From contig JBDOQK010000024.1 of assembly GCA_040437565.1 (NCBI GenBank), positions 400,625 through 464,624 on the forward strand: a stretch of DNA of 64,000 nt, written 5' to 3'. Every line of letters begins with the position of its first letter. The stretch's first letter is position 1. The stretch is from Albugo candida. Taxonomy: Eukaryota; Oomycota; Peronosporomycetes; Albuginales. Under the pieces are notes generated by a model. That model was not told the origin of the DNA, made no database searches, and saw only the letters and a program-made list of their open reading frames with translations. A program made the translations under genes and the position numbers. Positions 22,868 through 34,952 of the stretch are shown piece by piece.

Positions 22868-24409
22868 ATGGCGCAAATCGGCATCCGAAATGGACAGCTT
22901 TCCGTGCTCAAATCAGAGAAACCGCAAGGCGTACAGCGAGATTTGGAGATCATAACGGAAAGAGATTTTAAGCATGGTGTCATCTCTCTCGGTATTCGCC
23001 TTCTGGAAACCGCTGAACTCGATCGCAACAGTCCATTCATTCTAATTACTGACGAAGACAGTACAAGCTGCGGAATTCTTGCCGCTGCTGTAAGAAAACA
23101 GTGCGTCTTAGTCGTAATAGATAAAAGAAGAAAAGCACTTGTTGATTATGTCATCCAAGAAACCGGAATCCATTCCGTTTTTGTTGTCAAACATGAGAAC
23201 AAATGTATACAAAAGTATCCGCATGGTTGCGAGTTTGTACGGCTAGATAAAGATGCATGGCTCCACCAAGATCCGATAAGTAGCTGTGGTGGTATCGGCT
23301 TCCTCACTTCTGGCAGCTTAGGCCGCCCAAAAATCGTGATTCATTCTTGGGAGTCGGTAAAAAAACAAGCCGAAATAAGTCGCCAGCTATTACTGAGCCA
23401 CATTTACTCAGAATTTCAGCTGATCTTTTGTACTTCAATCGCACATGCATTTTCATTTAATGCATTGTGCACCTTTTTGGCGCACATAGACTATCAAGAA
23501 GATCATTCGAGTCCTCATAGCTCTGATCTCGTTTTGGTCGCTGGGGATTATAAAGGTTTGCTTCGTCTTGTCAGTAAGGCAGCCTCAAAGCATCCACGTA
23601 AACACAGGGTACTATATGGAACACCTGGCACGTATACCACTCTTTTGGAAGCGACAGAATCTGAATTGCCACTCGATATCGATGTTCCATTCTGTGCAGG
23701 TGCTCTACTCGATCCAAAGTTGTATATGAGAGTTTCCAAAGTATTTCACTGCCGTTTGATCCAGAATTACGGCTCCACTGAGACTGGTGTTATTGCTTGC
23801 TGGGAAGCCGTGGACGCGTCCAAGAGTGCCGAAAAAGAAGAGAAAGTTTATCTGACCTCTACCTCTGCAGCCGACGGAGATCGGAAAACATATGTTGGCG
23901 TTCCGATTCCTGGTGTTCACGTTGATATTGATCAAAATTTAGGTGAGCTGCTGACACAGACCCCTTATTCTTGTATTGGATATGTGCGAAATCAGCGCTT
24001 GGACAAGTTCGAAAGCCAAATGTATCGAACTGGAGATCGGTCGACGATAGAAATCACAGATCGTTCGGACCAGCCCCGAGTTTATTTATTCGGACGAATT
24101 CGACCCAGAATCACAGTTGGTGACTCAGCGCATCGAGCGTTTTATGAGCCATTGCAACTGGAGAAAATTCTTTGCAAGCATCCGAGCGTGACGGATGCAT
24201 TACTTACCAGTACCCGCGGGAAGTCAGAATCGGATATTCTTATCCGAATTGTTCAGGATGCAACTTGTACATTGACCGTGGCAGCTTTGAAAGAATCTCT
24301 CATAGTCTGGTTGGAAGAAAATAGAATTTGTCTACCAGACAAATCTTTCCGTCTTGAAGTCGTCGAGAATTTGGAATGCAGTCCAGCCGGAAAACTGATA
24401 TATCGCTGA
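22868..24409 (+). CDS. AMP-dependent synthetase/ligase (ANL superfamily)
   Basis: A protein of 513 aa from the first ATG at 22868; the frame is open further upstream to 22760 but without an ATG, so a 5' exon is possible. Adenylation motifs are present in order: GFLTSGSLGRPKIV (P-loop-like A3), IQNYGSTETG (A5), MYRTGDRS (A7), FGRIRPRI in the hinge (A8), and SPAGKLIYR with the C-terminal catalytic Lys (A10). Such enzymes activate a carboxylate as the acyl-AMP and usually pass it to CoA. The substrate cannot be told from sequence; a short- or medium-chain acyl-CoA synthetase is the likeliest reading. No carrier-protein domain is present. Confidence 0.8.
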   Translation: MAQIGIRNGQLSVLKSEKPQGVQRDLEIITERDFKHGVISLGIRLLETAELDRNSPFILITDEDSTSCGILAAAVRKQCVLVVIDKRRKALVDYVIQETGIHSVFVVKHENKCIQKYPHGCEFVRLDKDAWLHQDPISSCGGIGFLTSGSLGRPKIVIHSWESVKKQAEISRQLLLSHIYSEFQLIFCTSIAHAFSFNALCTFLAHIDYQEDHSSPHSSDLVLVAGDYKGLLRLVSKAASKHPRKHRVLYGTPGTYTTLLEATESELPLDIDVPFCAGALLDPKLYMRVSKVFHCRLIQNYGSTETGVIACWEAVDASKSAEKEEKVYLTSTSAADGDRKTYVGVPIPGVHVDIDQNLGELLTQTPYSCIGYVRNQRLDKFESQMYRTGDRSTIEITDRSDQPRVYLFGRIRPRITVGDSAHRAFYEPLQLEKILCKHPSVTDALLTSTRGKSESDILIRIVQDATCTLTVAALKESLIVWLEENRICLPDKSFRLEVVENLECSPAGKLIYR

Positions 24410-24528
24410 TTATGCACATTTTTCTAACATTCCAAAACTCAATTTGCAAAGAATGCATGTTGATTCCTAATTTTGATTTATATCTTAACAGGCTTATTTC
24501 GCTAACGTGTGTGACTCGGAACTCTTCA

Positions 24529-24983
24529 ATGCGCAACGGTCAGGACTATTTTGAGAGTGCAGCTCTCCATATTGTATTTCAAACCGCGCAACTCATCTCG
24601 AAATTGTGTACCTACAGACGAGTGTCGAAATGATGGCACGAGAATCTGTGGTGAATCTGCTGGATTTTTGGACTGCATCTGGGCAACTTACTTACAAATA
24701 TCACGTGGCATATCCGTCCAAAACGGATCCCAATTTTATACGCGTTACCTTCAGCAAGCCAACTGAACAAAAACCATCTCCGGATGCAGTGGCGCATTAC
24801 ACATTCGTTACGAAAGAGACGTCAGGGCGCGTAGAAGGATTCAAAGTTGAGAATGATCCGCATTTGTTCAGACTATCAGAGATTTCTTTTCAAGAAAAAA
24901 TGATTGATCGGACAATAAAGCTCAAACTGAATGTTCGGCGTTTTCTCGAGAAAATGGAACCCCGACTCTTCACGCAACTCTAG
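24529..24983 (+). CDS. Conserved-looking protein of unknown function
   Basis: Two exons (24529-24573, 24618-24983) with a 44-nt GT..AG intron give 136 aa in frame. The protein starts MRNGQDYFESAALHI and continues with a mixed alpha/beta segment (NLLDFWTASGQLTYKYHV) and a basic C-terminal helix (IKLKLNVRRFLEKME). No signal peptide or membrane segment is visible, and I recognise no family. Its last 103 bases are repeated at 27743-27845 because of false gap 6. Confidence 0.5.
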
Positions 24984-25172
24984 TCGCAGCCACTTTATGT
25001 AGAGAAAGTCCTAGAATTAGAGTTGGATGGTTCTGGTCTCCATCAAACGACCCAGTTGTATTCAATTGGCTATTAATCCCTCACTTAGTGCTTCGAATAT
25101 CTTTTTTCTAGAAAACCGTTTGAAGTTGAGATTCATTCCTCAATTTGCTGCGACAAACAATCACTCAATAGC

Positions 25173-27425
25173 ATGGTTCATGATATCGATGCGTATGCGT
25201 ACGTTATCACATCCTGCGTGTTTGGAATGGCGTTCGCTGCGTACCTATTTTGGGAAGTAAACAAAATCAAAGTCACACGGCGTGGTGAAACTTACTCGCT
25301 CTTGCTGTCGGACGTACGAGGTCAAACGGCCGATCGCCTTTTCGAGATCCATGCTGCCATACAAGAGGGAGCGCGGGCTTTCTTGTTTGCTGAATATACT
25401 TTGTGTCTTGCGTTTATCATCGTCTTTGGGACTATTGTATTGGTGCTGACTTCGTATGTCAATAAACCCGAGAAAACATTTGATTGGACATTTGGCTCAA
25501 TGAATGCCACAGCATTCGCGATTGGTGGATTGACTTCCATGGCTTCTGGATACTTGGGAATGATGGTTGCTGTATATGCTAATGCTAGAACGACGGTGTC
25601 TGCAATGCGTGAGGGCTCAAGAGGATGGAAGGAGAGCTTTAATACAGCATTTCGTGCCGGTGGAGTGATGGGGTATGGTCTCACTTCTCTGGCACTTTTG
25701 GTTCTTTTCGTTTTGATAAAGATTTTTGAGTACCAATATCCTCTTTCCAGTAATGCGAAACAGCTTTTTGAAGCTATCGCCGGTTATGGTCTCGGTGGTT
25801 CCTCCATTGCAATGTTTGGTCGTGTTGGTGGCGGCATATATACCAAAGCTGCTGATGTTGGCGCGGATTTGGCTGGAAAAGTTGTTGAGAACATTCCAGA
25901 AGATGACCCACGTAATCCTGCTACAATTGCAGACAATGTCGGTGACAACGTCGGTGATGTTGCGGGTATGGGCTCTGATCTTTTTGGATCGTTGGCCGAG
26001 GCTACTTGTGCTACCCTTATCATCTCCACTCAAAGCACGGAAATAATCAACGCGGGATGGCCAGCTATTTTGTTTCCGCTTGTGGTCACAGGAACGGGTA
26101 TTTTTGTCTGCGCCGCAACAAGTTTTCTGGCGACTCACGTATGGGCGGTGAAAGCTGAAAGAGATGTTGAAAGAGTGCTCAAGATTCAGCTATTTGTATC
26201 TGCTGCTTTAATGACTATTTGCATCATTCCGATTGCATTTTGGTTACTTCCATCGTCGTTCACAATCGCTGGAATCTATCATTTGTCGCCATTTCATGCG
26301 TTCGAATGTGTGGCTATCGGTCTGTGGGGAGGTTGTTTTGTCGGCTTTATAACCGAGTACTTCACGTCGCACAGTTATCGTCCAGTACGTGAGGTTGCTC
26401 AATCATGCGAAACGGGCGCGGCTACCAACATCATTTATGGTTTGGCACTGGGGTACAAATCCGCCATTATTCCAATCACAGTGATATCGATTGCAGTCTA
26501 TATCAGCTTTTCAGTAGCTGGAATGTATGGTGTAGCTCTGTCAGCTCTTGGATTTCTCGGAACGCTTGCCACTTGTCTCTCTATCGATGTGTATGGACCT
26601 ATTTGCGACAACGCTGGAGGTATCGCAGAAATGGCTGAGCTTCCTGCTGAAGTTCGAGATAAAACCGATGCTCTTGACGCCGCTGGAAATACCACTGCTG
26701 CCATTGGCAAAGGATTCGCGATTGGTTCTGCAGCATTGGTGTCACTAGCTCTATTTGGGGGATTTGTCACTCGCATTGAGGAAACAAGCATTAACATCCT
26801 ATCGCCTATAACTTTTGCTGGGTTGTTTATGGGGGCAATGCTCCCATACTGGTTCACAGCTCTCACCATGAAATCGGTAGGTGTTGCAGCAATGGAAATG
26901 GTCAAAGAAGTCAAGCATCAATTCGCTACGATTCCAGGCCTTCTTGAAGGCTTACCAGGCCACGGTCCACCCGATCATGCTCGTTGTATCAAGATATCAA
27001 CAGACGCGTCACTTCGAGAAATGGTGCCGCCAGGTCTGCTAGTGATGCTTTCCCCCATCATCGCTGGCACTTTTTTCGGCGTTCATGCTGTATGTGGTCT
27101 TCTTGTTGGCGCGTTGACCTCAGGAGTACAATTGGCGATATCTCAGTCGAACACCGGAGGCGCATGGGACAACGCGAAAAAGTATGTGGAAAAAGGATGT
27201 GTGACTATCGAAGACAAAGAAGGAAAGCTGATTGTTCAAGGAAAAGGAAGCGCAATCCATAAAGCGGCCGTTATTGGCGATACAGTGGGAGACCCGCTAA
27301 AGGACACATCAGGACCAGCTCTGAATATCCTGATGAAGCTTATGGCGATCATCTCGCTCGTGTTTGGCGACTTTTTCAAAAGCATCAATGACGGACGCGG
27401 TATCTTCAACATTGACCAACATTAA
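25173..27425 (+). CDS. Membrane-bound H+-translocating pyrophosphatase (K+-dependent type)
   Basis: One exon, 750 aa, with about 14-16 hydrophobic segments. The catalytic block is [13 protein letters not shown], then [20 protein letters not shown], then [11 protein letters not shown] second acidic block ([12 protein letters not shown]) and the C-terminal [20 protein letters not shown] complete the pyrophosphate site. [16 protein letters not shown] has Ala where potassium-independent pumps carry Lys, which marks the K+-dependent class. The enzyme couples PPi hydrolysis to proton transport into acidic compartments (vacuole, acidocalcisome). Everything from 24881 to 27642 is repeated exactly at 27743-30504; only one gene is likely real. 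Confidence 0.95.
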   Translation: MVHDIDAYAYVITSCVFGMAFAAYLFWEVNKIKVTRRGETYSLLLSDVRGQTADRLFEIHAAIQEGARAFLFAEYTLCLAFIIVFGTIVLVLTSYVNKPEKTFDWTFGSMNATAFAIGGLTSMASGYLGMMVAVYANARTTVSAMREGSRGWKESFNTAFRAGGVMGYGLTSLALLVLFVLIKIFEYQYPLSSNAKQLFEAIAGYGLGGSSIAMFGRVGGGIYTKAADVGADLAGKVVENIPEDDPRNPATIADNVGDNVGDVAGMGSDLFGSLAEATCATLIISTQSTEIINAGWPAILFPLVVTGTGIFVCAATSFLATHVWAVKAERDVERVLKIQLFVSAALMTICIIPIAFWLLPSSFTIAGIYHLSPFHAFECVAIGLWGGCFVGFITEYFTSHSYRPVREVAQSCETGAATNIIYGLALGYKSAIIPITVISIAVYISFSVAGMYGVALSALGFLGTLATCLSIDVYGPICDNAGGIAEMAELPAEVRDKTDALDAAGNTTAAIGKGFAIGSAALVSLALFGGFVTRIEETSINILSPITFAGLFMGAMLPYWFTALTMKSVGVAAMEMVKEVKHQFATIPGLLEGLPGHGPPDHARCIKISTDASLREMVPPGLLVMLSPIIAGTFFGVHAVCGLLVGALTSGVQLAISQSNTGGAWDNAKKYVEKGCVTIEDKEGKLIVQGKGSAIHKAAVIGDTVGDPLKDTSGPALNILMKLMAIISLVFGDFFKSINDGRGIFNIDQH

Positions 27426-27642
27426 ACTTCTAGGTGTTTTTTAGCCAATCCGATAAAGGCTAGTTTCTCGATTATAATTGGCTATTATAGCACACTTTTC
27501 TTGGGAATCGCTTTAAATGCTCCCTACAGTTTTGCGAACAAAGCGTCCTTCTAACGAGAACGCGTGGCTTCTAATTCCCAAAGTGTATGTATACATCGGC
27601 GCTAGTTTGCTGTTTCTCATTGGAAGCATTTTTGGTGCTGGA

Positions 27643-27742
27643 NNNNNNNNNNNNNNNNNNNNNNNNNNNNNNNNNNNNNNNNNNNNNNNNNNNNNNNNNN
27701 NNNNNNNNNNNNNNNNNNNNNNNNNNNNNNNNNNNNNNNNNN
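27643..27742. other. Assembly gap 6 (false gap, 2.76-kb overlap)
   Basis: A run of 100 N. Bases 24881-27642 are repeated at 27743-30504 (2,762 nt), with no difference that I can see. The sequence before the gap stops within the epimerase first exon (start copy at 27517), and the sequence after it carries on through the same point. Confidence 0.95.
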
Positions 27743-30504
27743 GATTTCTTTTCAAGAAAAAATGATTGATCGGACAATAAAGCTCAAACTGAATGTTCGG
27801 CGTTTTCTCGAGAAAATGGAACCCCGACTCTTCACGCAACTCTAGTCGCAGCCACTTTATGTAGAGAAAGTCCTAGAATTAGAGTTGGATGGTTCTGGTC
27901 TCCATCAAACGACCCAGTTGTATTCAATTGGCTATTAATCCCTCACTTAGTGCTTCGAATATCTTTTTTCTAGAAAACCGTTTGAAGTTGAGATTCATTC
28001 CTCAATTTGCTGCGACAAACAATCACTCAATAGCATGGTTCATGATATCGATGCGTATGCGTACGTTATCACATCCTGCGTGTTTGGAATGGCGTTCGCT
28101 GCGTACCTATTTTGGGAAGTAAACAAAATCAAAGTCACACGGCGTGGTGAAACTTACTCGCTCTTGCTGTCGGACGTACGAGGTCAAACGGCCGATCGCC
28201 TTTTCGAGATCCATGCTGCCATACAAGAGGGAGCGCGGGCTTTCTTGTTTGCTGAATATACTTTGTGTCTTGCGTTTATCATCGTCTTTGGGACTATTGT
28301 ATTGGTGCTGACTTCGTATGTCAATAAACCCGAGAAAACATTTGATTGGACATTTGGCTCAATGAATGCCACAGCATTCGCGATTGGTGGATTGACTTCC
28401 ATGGCTTCTGGATACTTGGGAATGATGGTTGCTGTATATGCTAATGCTAGAACGACGGTGTCTGCAATGCGTGAGGGCTCAAGAGGATGGAAGGAGAGCT
28501 TTAATACAGCATTTCGTGCCGGTGGAGTGATGGGGTATGGTCTCACTTCTCTGGCACTTTTGGTTCTTTTCGTTTTGATAAAGATTTTTGAGTACCAATA
28601 TCCTCTTTCCAGTAATGCGAAACAGCTTTTTGAAGCTATCGCCGGTTATGGTCTCGGTGGTTCCTCCATTGCAATGTTTGGTCGTGTTGGTGGCGGCATA
28701 TATACCAAAGCTGCTGATGTTGGCGCGGATTTGGCTGGAAAAGTTGTTGAGAACATTCCAGAAGATGACCCACGTAATCCTGCTACAATTGCAGACAATG
28801 TCGGTGACAACGTCGGTGATGTTGCGGGTATGGGCTCTGATCTTTTTGGATCGTTGGCCGAGGCTACTTGTGCTACCCTTATCATCTCCACTCAAAGCAC
28901 GGAAATAATCAACGCGGGATGGCCAGCTATTTTGTTTCCGCTTGTGGTCACAGGAACGGGTATTTTTGTCTGCGCCGCAACAAGTTTTCTGGCGACTCAC
29001 GTATGGGCGGTGAAAGCTGAAAGAGATGTTGAAAGAGTGCTCAAGATTCAGCTATTTGTATCTGCTGCTTTAATGACTATTTGCATCATTCCGATTGCAT
29101 TTTGGTTACTTCCATCGTCGTTCACAATCGCTGGAATCTATCATTTGTCGCCATTTCATGCGTTCGAATGTGTGGCTATCGGTCTGTGGGGAGGTTGTTT
29201 TGTCGGCTTTATAACCGAGTACTTCACGTCGCACAGTTATCGTCCAGTACGTGAGGTTGCTCAATCATGCGAAACGGGCGCGGCTACCAACATCATTTAT
29301 GGTTTGGCACTGGGGTACAAATCCGCCATTATTCCAATCACAGTGATATCGATTGCAGTCTATATCAGCTTTTCAGTAGCTGGAATGTATGGTGTAGCTC
29401 TGTCAGCTCTTGGATTTCTCGGAACGCTTGCCACTTGTCTCTCTATCGATGTGTATGGACCTATTTGCGACAACGCTGGAGGTATCGCAGAAATGGCTGA
29501 GCTTCCTGCTGAAGTTCGAGATAAAACCGATGCTCTTGACGCCGCTGGAAATACCACTGCTGCCATTGGCAAAGGATTCGCGATTGGTTCTGCAGCATTG
29601 GTGTCACTAGCTCTATTTGGGGGATTTGTCACTCGCATTGAGGAAACAAGCATTAACATCCTATCGCCTATAACTTTTGCTGGGTTGTTTATGGGGGCAA
29701 TGCTCCCATACTGGTTCACAGCTCTCACCATGAAATCGGTAGGTGTTGCAGCAATGGAAATGGTCAAAGAAGTCAAGCATCAATTCGCTACGATTCCAGG
29801 CCTTCTTGAAGGCTTACCAGGCCACGGTCCACCCGATCATGCTCGTTGTATCAAGATATCAACAGACGCGTCACTTCGAGAAATGGTGCCGCCAGGTCTG
29901 CTAGTGATGCTTTCCCCCATCATCGCTGGCACTTTTTTCGGCGTTCATGCTGTATGTGGTCTTCTTGTTGGCGCGTTGACCTCAGGAGTACAATTGGCGA
30001 TATCTCAGTCGAACACCGGAGGCGCATGGGACAACGCGAAAAAGTATGTGGAAAAAGGATGTGTGACTATCGAAGACAAAGAAGGAAAGCTGATTGTTCA
30101 AGGAAAAGGAAGCGCAATCCATAAAGCGGCCGTTATTGGCGATACAGTGGGAGACCCGCTAAAGGACACATCAGGACCAGCTCTGAATATCCTGATGAAG
30201 CTTATGGCGATCATCTCGCTCGTGTTTGGCGACTTTTTCAAAAGCATCAATGACGGACGCGGTATCTTCAACATTGACCAACATTAAACTTCTAGGTGTT
30301 TTTTAGCCAATCCGATAAAGGCTAGTTTCTCGATTATAATTGGCTATTATAGCACACTTTTCTTGGGAATCGCTTTAAATGCTCCCTACAGTTTTGCGAA
30401 CAAAGCGTCCTTCTAACGAGAACGCGTGGCTTCTAATTCCCAAAGTGTATGTATACATCGGCGCTAGTTTGCTGTTTCTCATTGGAAGCATTTTTGGTGC
30501 TGGA
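27743..30504 (+). repeat. Artificial second copy of the pyrophosphatase region
   Basis: Contains the frame 28035-30287, identical in protein to 25173-27425, plus the tail of the upstream gene and the start of the epimerase. It abuts a 100-N gap at exactly the point where the repeat begins, as at eight other gaps here. It should not be counted as a paralogue. Confidence 0.9.
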
Positions 30505-31646
30505 TATACGTCGCGTACCTCCCAATACGCAGCAAATACTCGTCAAGCACTGAGGAATGCCAAGCCGACTGTCTTAGTCACTGGAGGATTGGGATTCATA
30601 GGAAGTCACGTTGTCGACGACCTCCTTTCCAATGCGTTCAATGTACGAATTTCCATATTGCCAATAACTGTGAATGACAACATTTTTGCTCAGGTTGTGA
30701 TTTTTGATGACATGAGCAATGGGAAGAATCTTAATCGCGGAGCTGCTGCAATTCTATTAAAGGATATCACATCTATCGACGATTACGCATTCATTCCGTA
30801 TAAAGTAAGAGATTTGTAATTGTTTTGCTAAAAAAAACAATTTATTGGAAACGTTGTGCTAAAAATGCAATTTATTGGAATTTTTAGATTGATTATATAA
30901 TTCATTTGGCTGCGGCGATATCTGTGGAAGAAAGCACACGAATGCCTGAGAAATATGAACGGATCAATTTTGAAGGATCTCGTAAAGTGCTGGAATGGGC
31001 AGCACTAAACGGAGTGAAGAAAGTTGTTGCTGCGTCGACGGGTGCAACGTACGGGATCCCAAAGGCCGAAAATCTTCCATTACGTGAAGAAGATGCCACA
31101 GGAGGGATATGTGCGTACGCCACTACCAAAATGAGAATGGAACATATCATGAAAGACTTTAATGGAAAATATGGTCTACCAAGCACAGCCTTGAGATTCT
31201 TCAACGTGTATGGTCCCCGACAAGATCCACATTCATCGTACAGCGGCGTCATTTCTTGGTTTATGGATGAAGCCATGAAAAATGGAACTATCAAAGTTAA
31301 CGGTGATGGGACTCAATATCGCGATTTTGTGTACGTGAAGGATGTCGCTCGAGCTATCCGTATCGCCATGCTATCATCCGAACAAGGTTTTGATGTCTTC
31401 AACGTATGCACCGGAGTGAAAACCACCATAAACAAGATTGCTAGCACGGTCGTTGAGGCCTTCAAGTCCACTGCTGCAATTGAACACGTTCCTTTTCGAC
31501 AAGGTGACGTCACTGAATCTGTTGGCAGCACAGCAAAAGCCGAACAAAAGCTGCATTTCCAAGCCATTTACTCGCTAAAACAAGGAATTGAAGAAACTCG
31601 AGATTGGTTCCGTCAAACGAACCACGATCCAGTGAACAATGTGTAG
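30379..31646 (+). CDS. Membrane-anchored NAD-dependent sugar-nucleotide epimerase/dehydratase
   Basis: Three exons (30379-30642, 30694-30804, 30888-31646; introns 51 and 83 nt) give 377 aa. A type II signal anchor (VYVYIGASLLFLIGSIFGAG, about 23-42) precedes an extended SDR fold. That fold shows VTGGLGFIGSHV (NAD-binding GxxGxxG), FDDMSNG, HLAAAISVEES, STGATYG and YATTK (catalytic YxxxK), then RFFNVYGPRQDP and DGTQYRDFVYVKDVA. The profile fits the UDP-glucose/UDP-GlcNAc 4-epimerase group. A lumenal, Golgi-type location is inferred from the anchor, where it could supply sugars for glycoproteins. Its first 126 bases are echoed at 27517-27642 by false gap 6. Confidence 0.85.
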
Positions 31647-31702
31647 AATATTTGCATGATAATCCAATCTATTATTTCGACCGAATCGTATCTTGGTTGT
31701 CT

Positions 31703-34384
31703 CTAACACACGTCATCAAGCATTGGAGCCATCTTACTATTGGGCGATACCATCATGATTTGCTGCATTTTCCGCTGAAATCGTTCAGCGTATTGTCGTG
31801 GGGGAGCAGCCGAAATTCCGTTTTCATCACATTGCAAAATCTGTATCTTCCACCATCGCTCTAATCTCTTCTTCCACGTCCAAGTTTGGAGAATATCAAT
31901 GACTCCAAACGTATAATAGTCAGGTCCCACAACAGCACACGCGAGATACCCAGGCTTCTCTAGCGCCCGTCTTCCGATCCAGTGACAGTTTTCATTTCTA
32001 TCACAGCTCTTTAGCGCCTCAACAATTGAATGGCTGGTCCGATAATGACGAAGACTGGCTTTGTTGTACAAAAGAGGAATTTGTTCCGGAGGATACGCGT
32101 ACGAGCTTTTATGACTCGAAGTCAAAGGCTCGTCACTGGATGCTAATAAGGACACTCGACATGTGCGATTGAATGTGAGGCGATTATGATACTCGATCTC
32201 CTGTAGCGTTTGTATCTCCTGCTCATTTTCTTGTTCTGGCTCCTCCTCATCTTTTGGACTATCGACTGGAGATGCTTGGTAACAGGAATCCGTGCTGTCT
32301 CCGGTCACAATTGATACAAATGAATCCGCATTGGAACGATGGCAAACACCATACGTTACTTTTCGTTTGCTTGGAGAAGACTTGAGCTGACTCACATCGA
32401 ACGATGCTTGATCTACGACATATTTGGTGCTGTGCGTGCTCAAAAGGAGACTGTAATCCATGATTCCATGAGAACAAAGGAAGCGGCTGTCATTTTCTAA
32501 TTGACGCACAACATCTGTCGCTATTTTGGCACTGTCAGACGCATACTCGACAAATGACGAAGCCTTACCGATTTCTGGCACTAAGCGGACTTTACGATGG
32601 AAATCGTTGTCTTTCAAGACAACATGCGGAAGATGGGCACCATGAATGCTATACACACAGCTCTCACTGAACAAAGGATTGCAAGCATCAGTGGCCAAGT
32701 TTCCAAGGAGAAAAGGGAGACTTACTTGCATCCAAACTTGAATGGGCTGCTGCAGTACGTGCAGATAACAGTCTTCCCGGGCGGAATTGGCTATAAAGCA
32801 TAAAAGTTGACTTGCAAGTCGGACGTATTGTCGTCTTCGTACCTTTGCATTTCGGTCGACCCAAGAGCCTTTAATGTCGAAGAACTGATGCATGCTCACT
32901 TTGCCGATCACATTTCCCATCACAACAAAACTGAACGTTTGCCGATACATTTCGATGGAGTGACATCCATAAAAGCGCGTCAAGTGAGACATTGGATTTT
33001 CTTTCATGTACTGAATGTAATCAGGAAGCATTCGCAACAACACATTGCGCTCGCTCTTTGTCACTGTCTTCACAATGAACGAGTAATCCGCTGTGTAAAA
33101 CATGAAAGCCCCACTTGATCCGCCAGACTGAATACGCTCATGACACGTCGATAGGAACGATTTTCGGTAAAGAGTTTCTTTGATCCCAAAGCCCTGACGC
33201 ATATCCTGGAAGGAGAGAGGATGGTAGTCGGCAAATCGCACGGTCATTCCGAGTTCGTGTAAACGAAGATGGACAACACGGCGAGAAACCGACATCTTCG
33301 ATGCATTGGAAGAAGCCGCGACAATTCCCCGCGTCGCGAAATGTAAAACTTCTTTGCGGAGTGCCACATTCAATTGCGGCTCAAGATCAATGTCAACATC
33401 ACTGAATTCATCGTCATCTCGAATGTGATTGCTTTCTTCGTTCTGCTGCACACCTAATGATGCGGACGTGAGCTCTTTTTTCGTTCGCTGATCCGAATTC
33501 GACGACACGTTTGTCACTGAGAGCCATATGATCAGATCAACAACGCCTCTGGACGTCTGCAAGAATGATAATGCGCTTTGCGTTTTGACTGTGATGGAAA
33601 TCGATCGGTATCGGTCGGCGATCACATACGCCAGCCATAAGGAGATGACCACAAACTGATAGACGAGATAGGTGAATGTGGAAATTCGAGCGATTTGGAT
33701 GACGTCTTTCTTCACATGCAATGCTTCTCGCATGCCCGCAAACGTATGCGATCGCTTCTCCAAAACGGAAAAGGCTACAGCAGACAGAACACAAATTATC
33801 ACAATGCTGTAATACACGAGCAACGATTCAGTATCAGTCTCATTGATCGCACAATTCACCACTTTGCGATTTCTATGGATTTCACTGTCAGAAAGCCATA
33901 AACCCAAGCCGACTAAACCTCCCGTCGTCCACGCAAACCAATGATAAAATACCATATTTTGCTTTGTATTTGTGAAAGGATTCGTACAAGACTGGTATAA
34001 ATCAAGGGACATATTAAGGAACCAGCATTCGGAAGAAACTGCTACCGATTGAGTGAGAATGCCTAGCACTCGACACTGCGCGCTGGTCGCAAGGTATTGA
34101 TTCCAGCTAAGCTCAAATCGAACGGCATATACCAAATCGACCACAGCCTTCCAATACAGAATGGGATTGGGATGACGTCGCCACTTTTTCCGACGCGAGT
34201 ACATTAACACAATGATCGCACAGCTTATCATCGATACAAAAGCGCCTGTATGCGCATACAAAATGTGTATATTTTCATTGTACTGAATCACAAACGGATG
34301 CGAGGTTGGGATAGCGATCAATGTTGTCGGTTTAGAAGACAACGCAGCTAAGCCGTTCACAGCACTTTGTTTAATCGTATTCAT
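31703..34384 (-). CDS. GPCR-PIPK: seven-TM receptor fused to phosphatidylinositol phosphate kinase
   Basis: Exons 34384-32843, 32790-32726 and 32666-31703 (introns 52 and 59 nt) give 856 aa. The first about 300 residues carry seven hydrophobic segments. A linker rich in charged residues follows. The PIP kinase domain (about 345-856) has FIVKTVT (ATP-site Lys), FYGCHS, FVVMGNV, FDIKGSWVDR, LKDNDF, HGIMDYSLLL and the C-terminal IDILQTW plus YAERFQRKM. Splicing creates PIPPGKTVICTYC, a Cys-rich insert absent if the introns are read through. These fusions are known in oomycetes and Dictyostelium (RpkA) and are thought to link an external signal to phosphoinositide synthesis; the ligand is unknown. 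It is convergent with the epimerase (56 bp apart). Confidence 0.9.
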   Translation of the reverse strand: MNTIKQSAVNGLAALSSKPTTLIAIPTSHPFVIQYNENIHILYAHTGAFVSMISCAIIVLMYSRRKKWRRHPNPILYWKAVVDLVYAVRFELSWNQYLATSAQCRVLGILTQSVAVSSECWFLNMSLDLYQSCTNPFTNTKQNMVFYHWFAWTTGGLVGLGLWLSDSEIHRNRKVVNCAINETDTESLLVYYSIVIICVLSAVAFSVLEKRSHTFAGMREALHVKKDVIQIARISTFTYLVYQFVVISLWLAYVIADRYRSISITVKTQSALSFLQTSRGVVDLIIWLSVTNVSSNSDQRTKKELTSASLGVQQNEESNHIRDDDEFSDVDIDLEPQLNVALRKEVLHFATRGIVAASSNASKMSVSRRVVHLRLHELGMTVRFADYHPLSFQDMRQGFGIKETLYRKSFLSTCHERIQSGGSSGAFMFYTADYSFIVKTVTKSERNVLLRMLPDYIQYMKENPMSHLTRFYGCHSIEMYRQTFSFVVMGNVIGKVSMHQFFDIKGSWVDRNAKVRRRQYVRLASQLLCFIANSAREDCYLHVLQQPIQVWMQVSLPFLLGNLATDACNPLFSESCVYSIHGAHLPHVVLKDNDFHRKVRLVPEIGKASSFVEYASDSAKIATDVVRQLENDSRFLCSHGIMDYSLLLSTHSTKYVVDQASFDVSQLKSSPSKRKVTYGVCHRSNADSFVSIVTGDSTDSCYQASPVDSPKDEEEPEQENEQEIQTLQEIEYHNRLTFNRTCRVSLLASSDEPLTSSHKSSYAYPPEQIPLLYNKASLRHYRTSHSIVEALKSCDRNENCHWIGRRALEKPGYLACAVVGPDYYTFGVIDILQTWTWKKRLERWWKIQILQCDENGISAAPPRQYAERFQRKMQQIMMVSPNSKMAPMLDDVC

Positions 34385-34952
34385 CTAATCGGACAAGAGT
34401 GAAACCTATGAGTAATCCCTTCGCAAATTTCGGCCATGTAAAGGAACGATCCACAAAAGCAGCCGATGAGACCAATCAATCTTTCTGAAATCTTTTGAAA
34501 AGGCGTGATTGGCTACAAGTATCTGACTACATTAACGTAGGAAGGATATGGAGCCTCTTGCAGGATGGGTTTTCTGCGCTACGGCGAGGGATCTATCGAC
34601 TATCGTGCACTGTCTTGTGCTACGCTAGACAAAGTAGAGGTCTCACTCTTCGAATGCGCCATCCAGCTTCTATTATTGTTCGCTATTGTGTCTGTAGTAG
34701 TCTCTTTACTCAGCTACCTATCTCCTAAATTTCCTATGGGAATCGATTCAACCGAAACATAGCTCTACGTTTTCGCTTCCTCGTATGACACCCGCCTTTC
34801 TAGCGGTGACATTATCTGCCGTTAAAGTCCTTTTGACGCTTCCTGGTGCTCGAGTCACGTAATGCTGACGCCACTCAGCGTGGTACACACGAATGAACAT
34901 GATGTATTCCTTCTAACGGCATTGAGATACTAACGAGAACCTAACGGTTGAA

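Noticed and set aside
28035-30287. Second H+-pyrophosphatase gene, as a tandem duplicate
   Set aside because: Identical to 25173-27425 and bounded by a 100-N run at the exact repeat border; explained by unmerged contig overlap.
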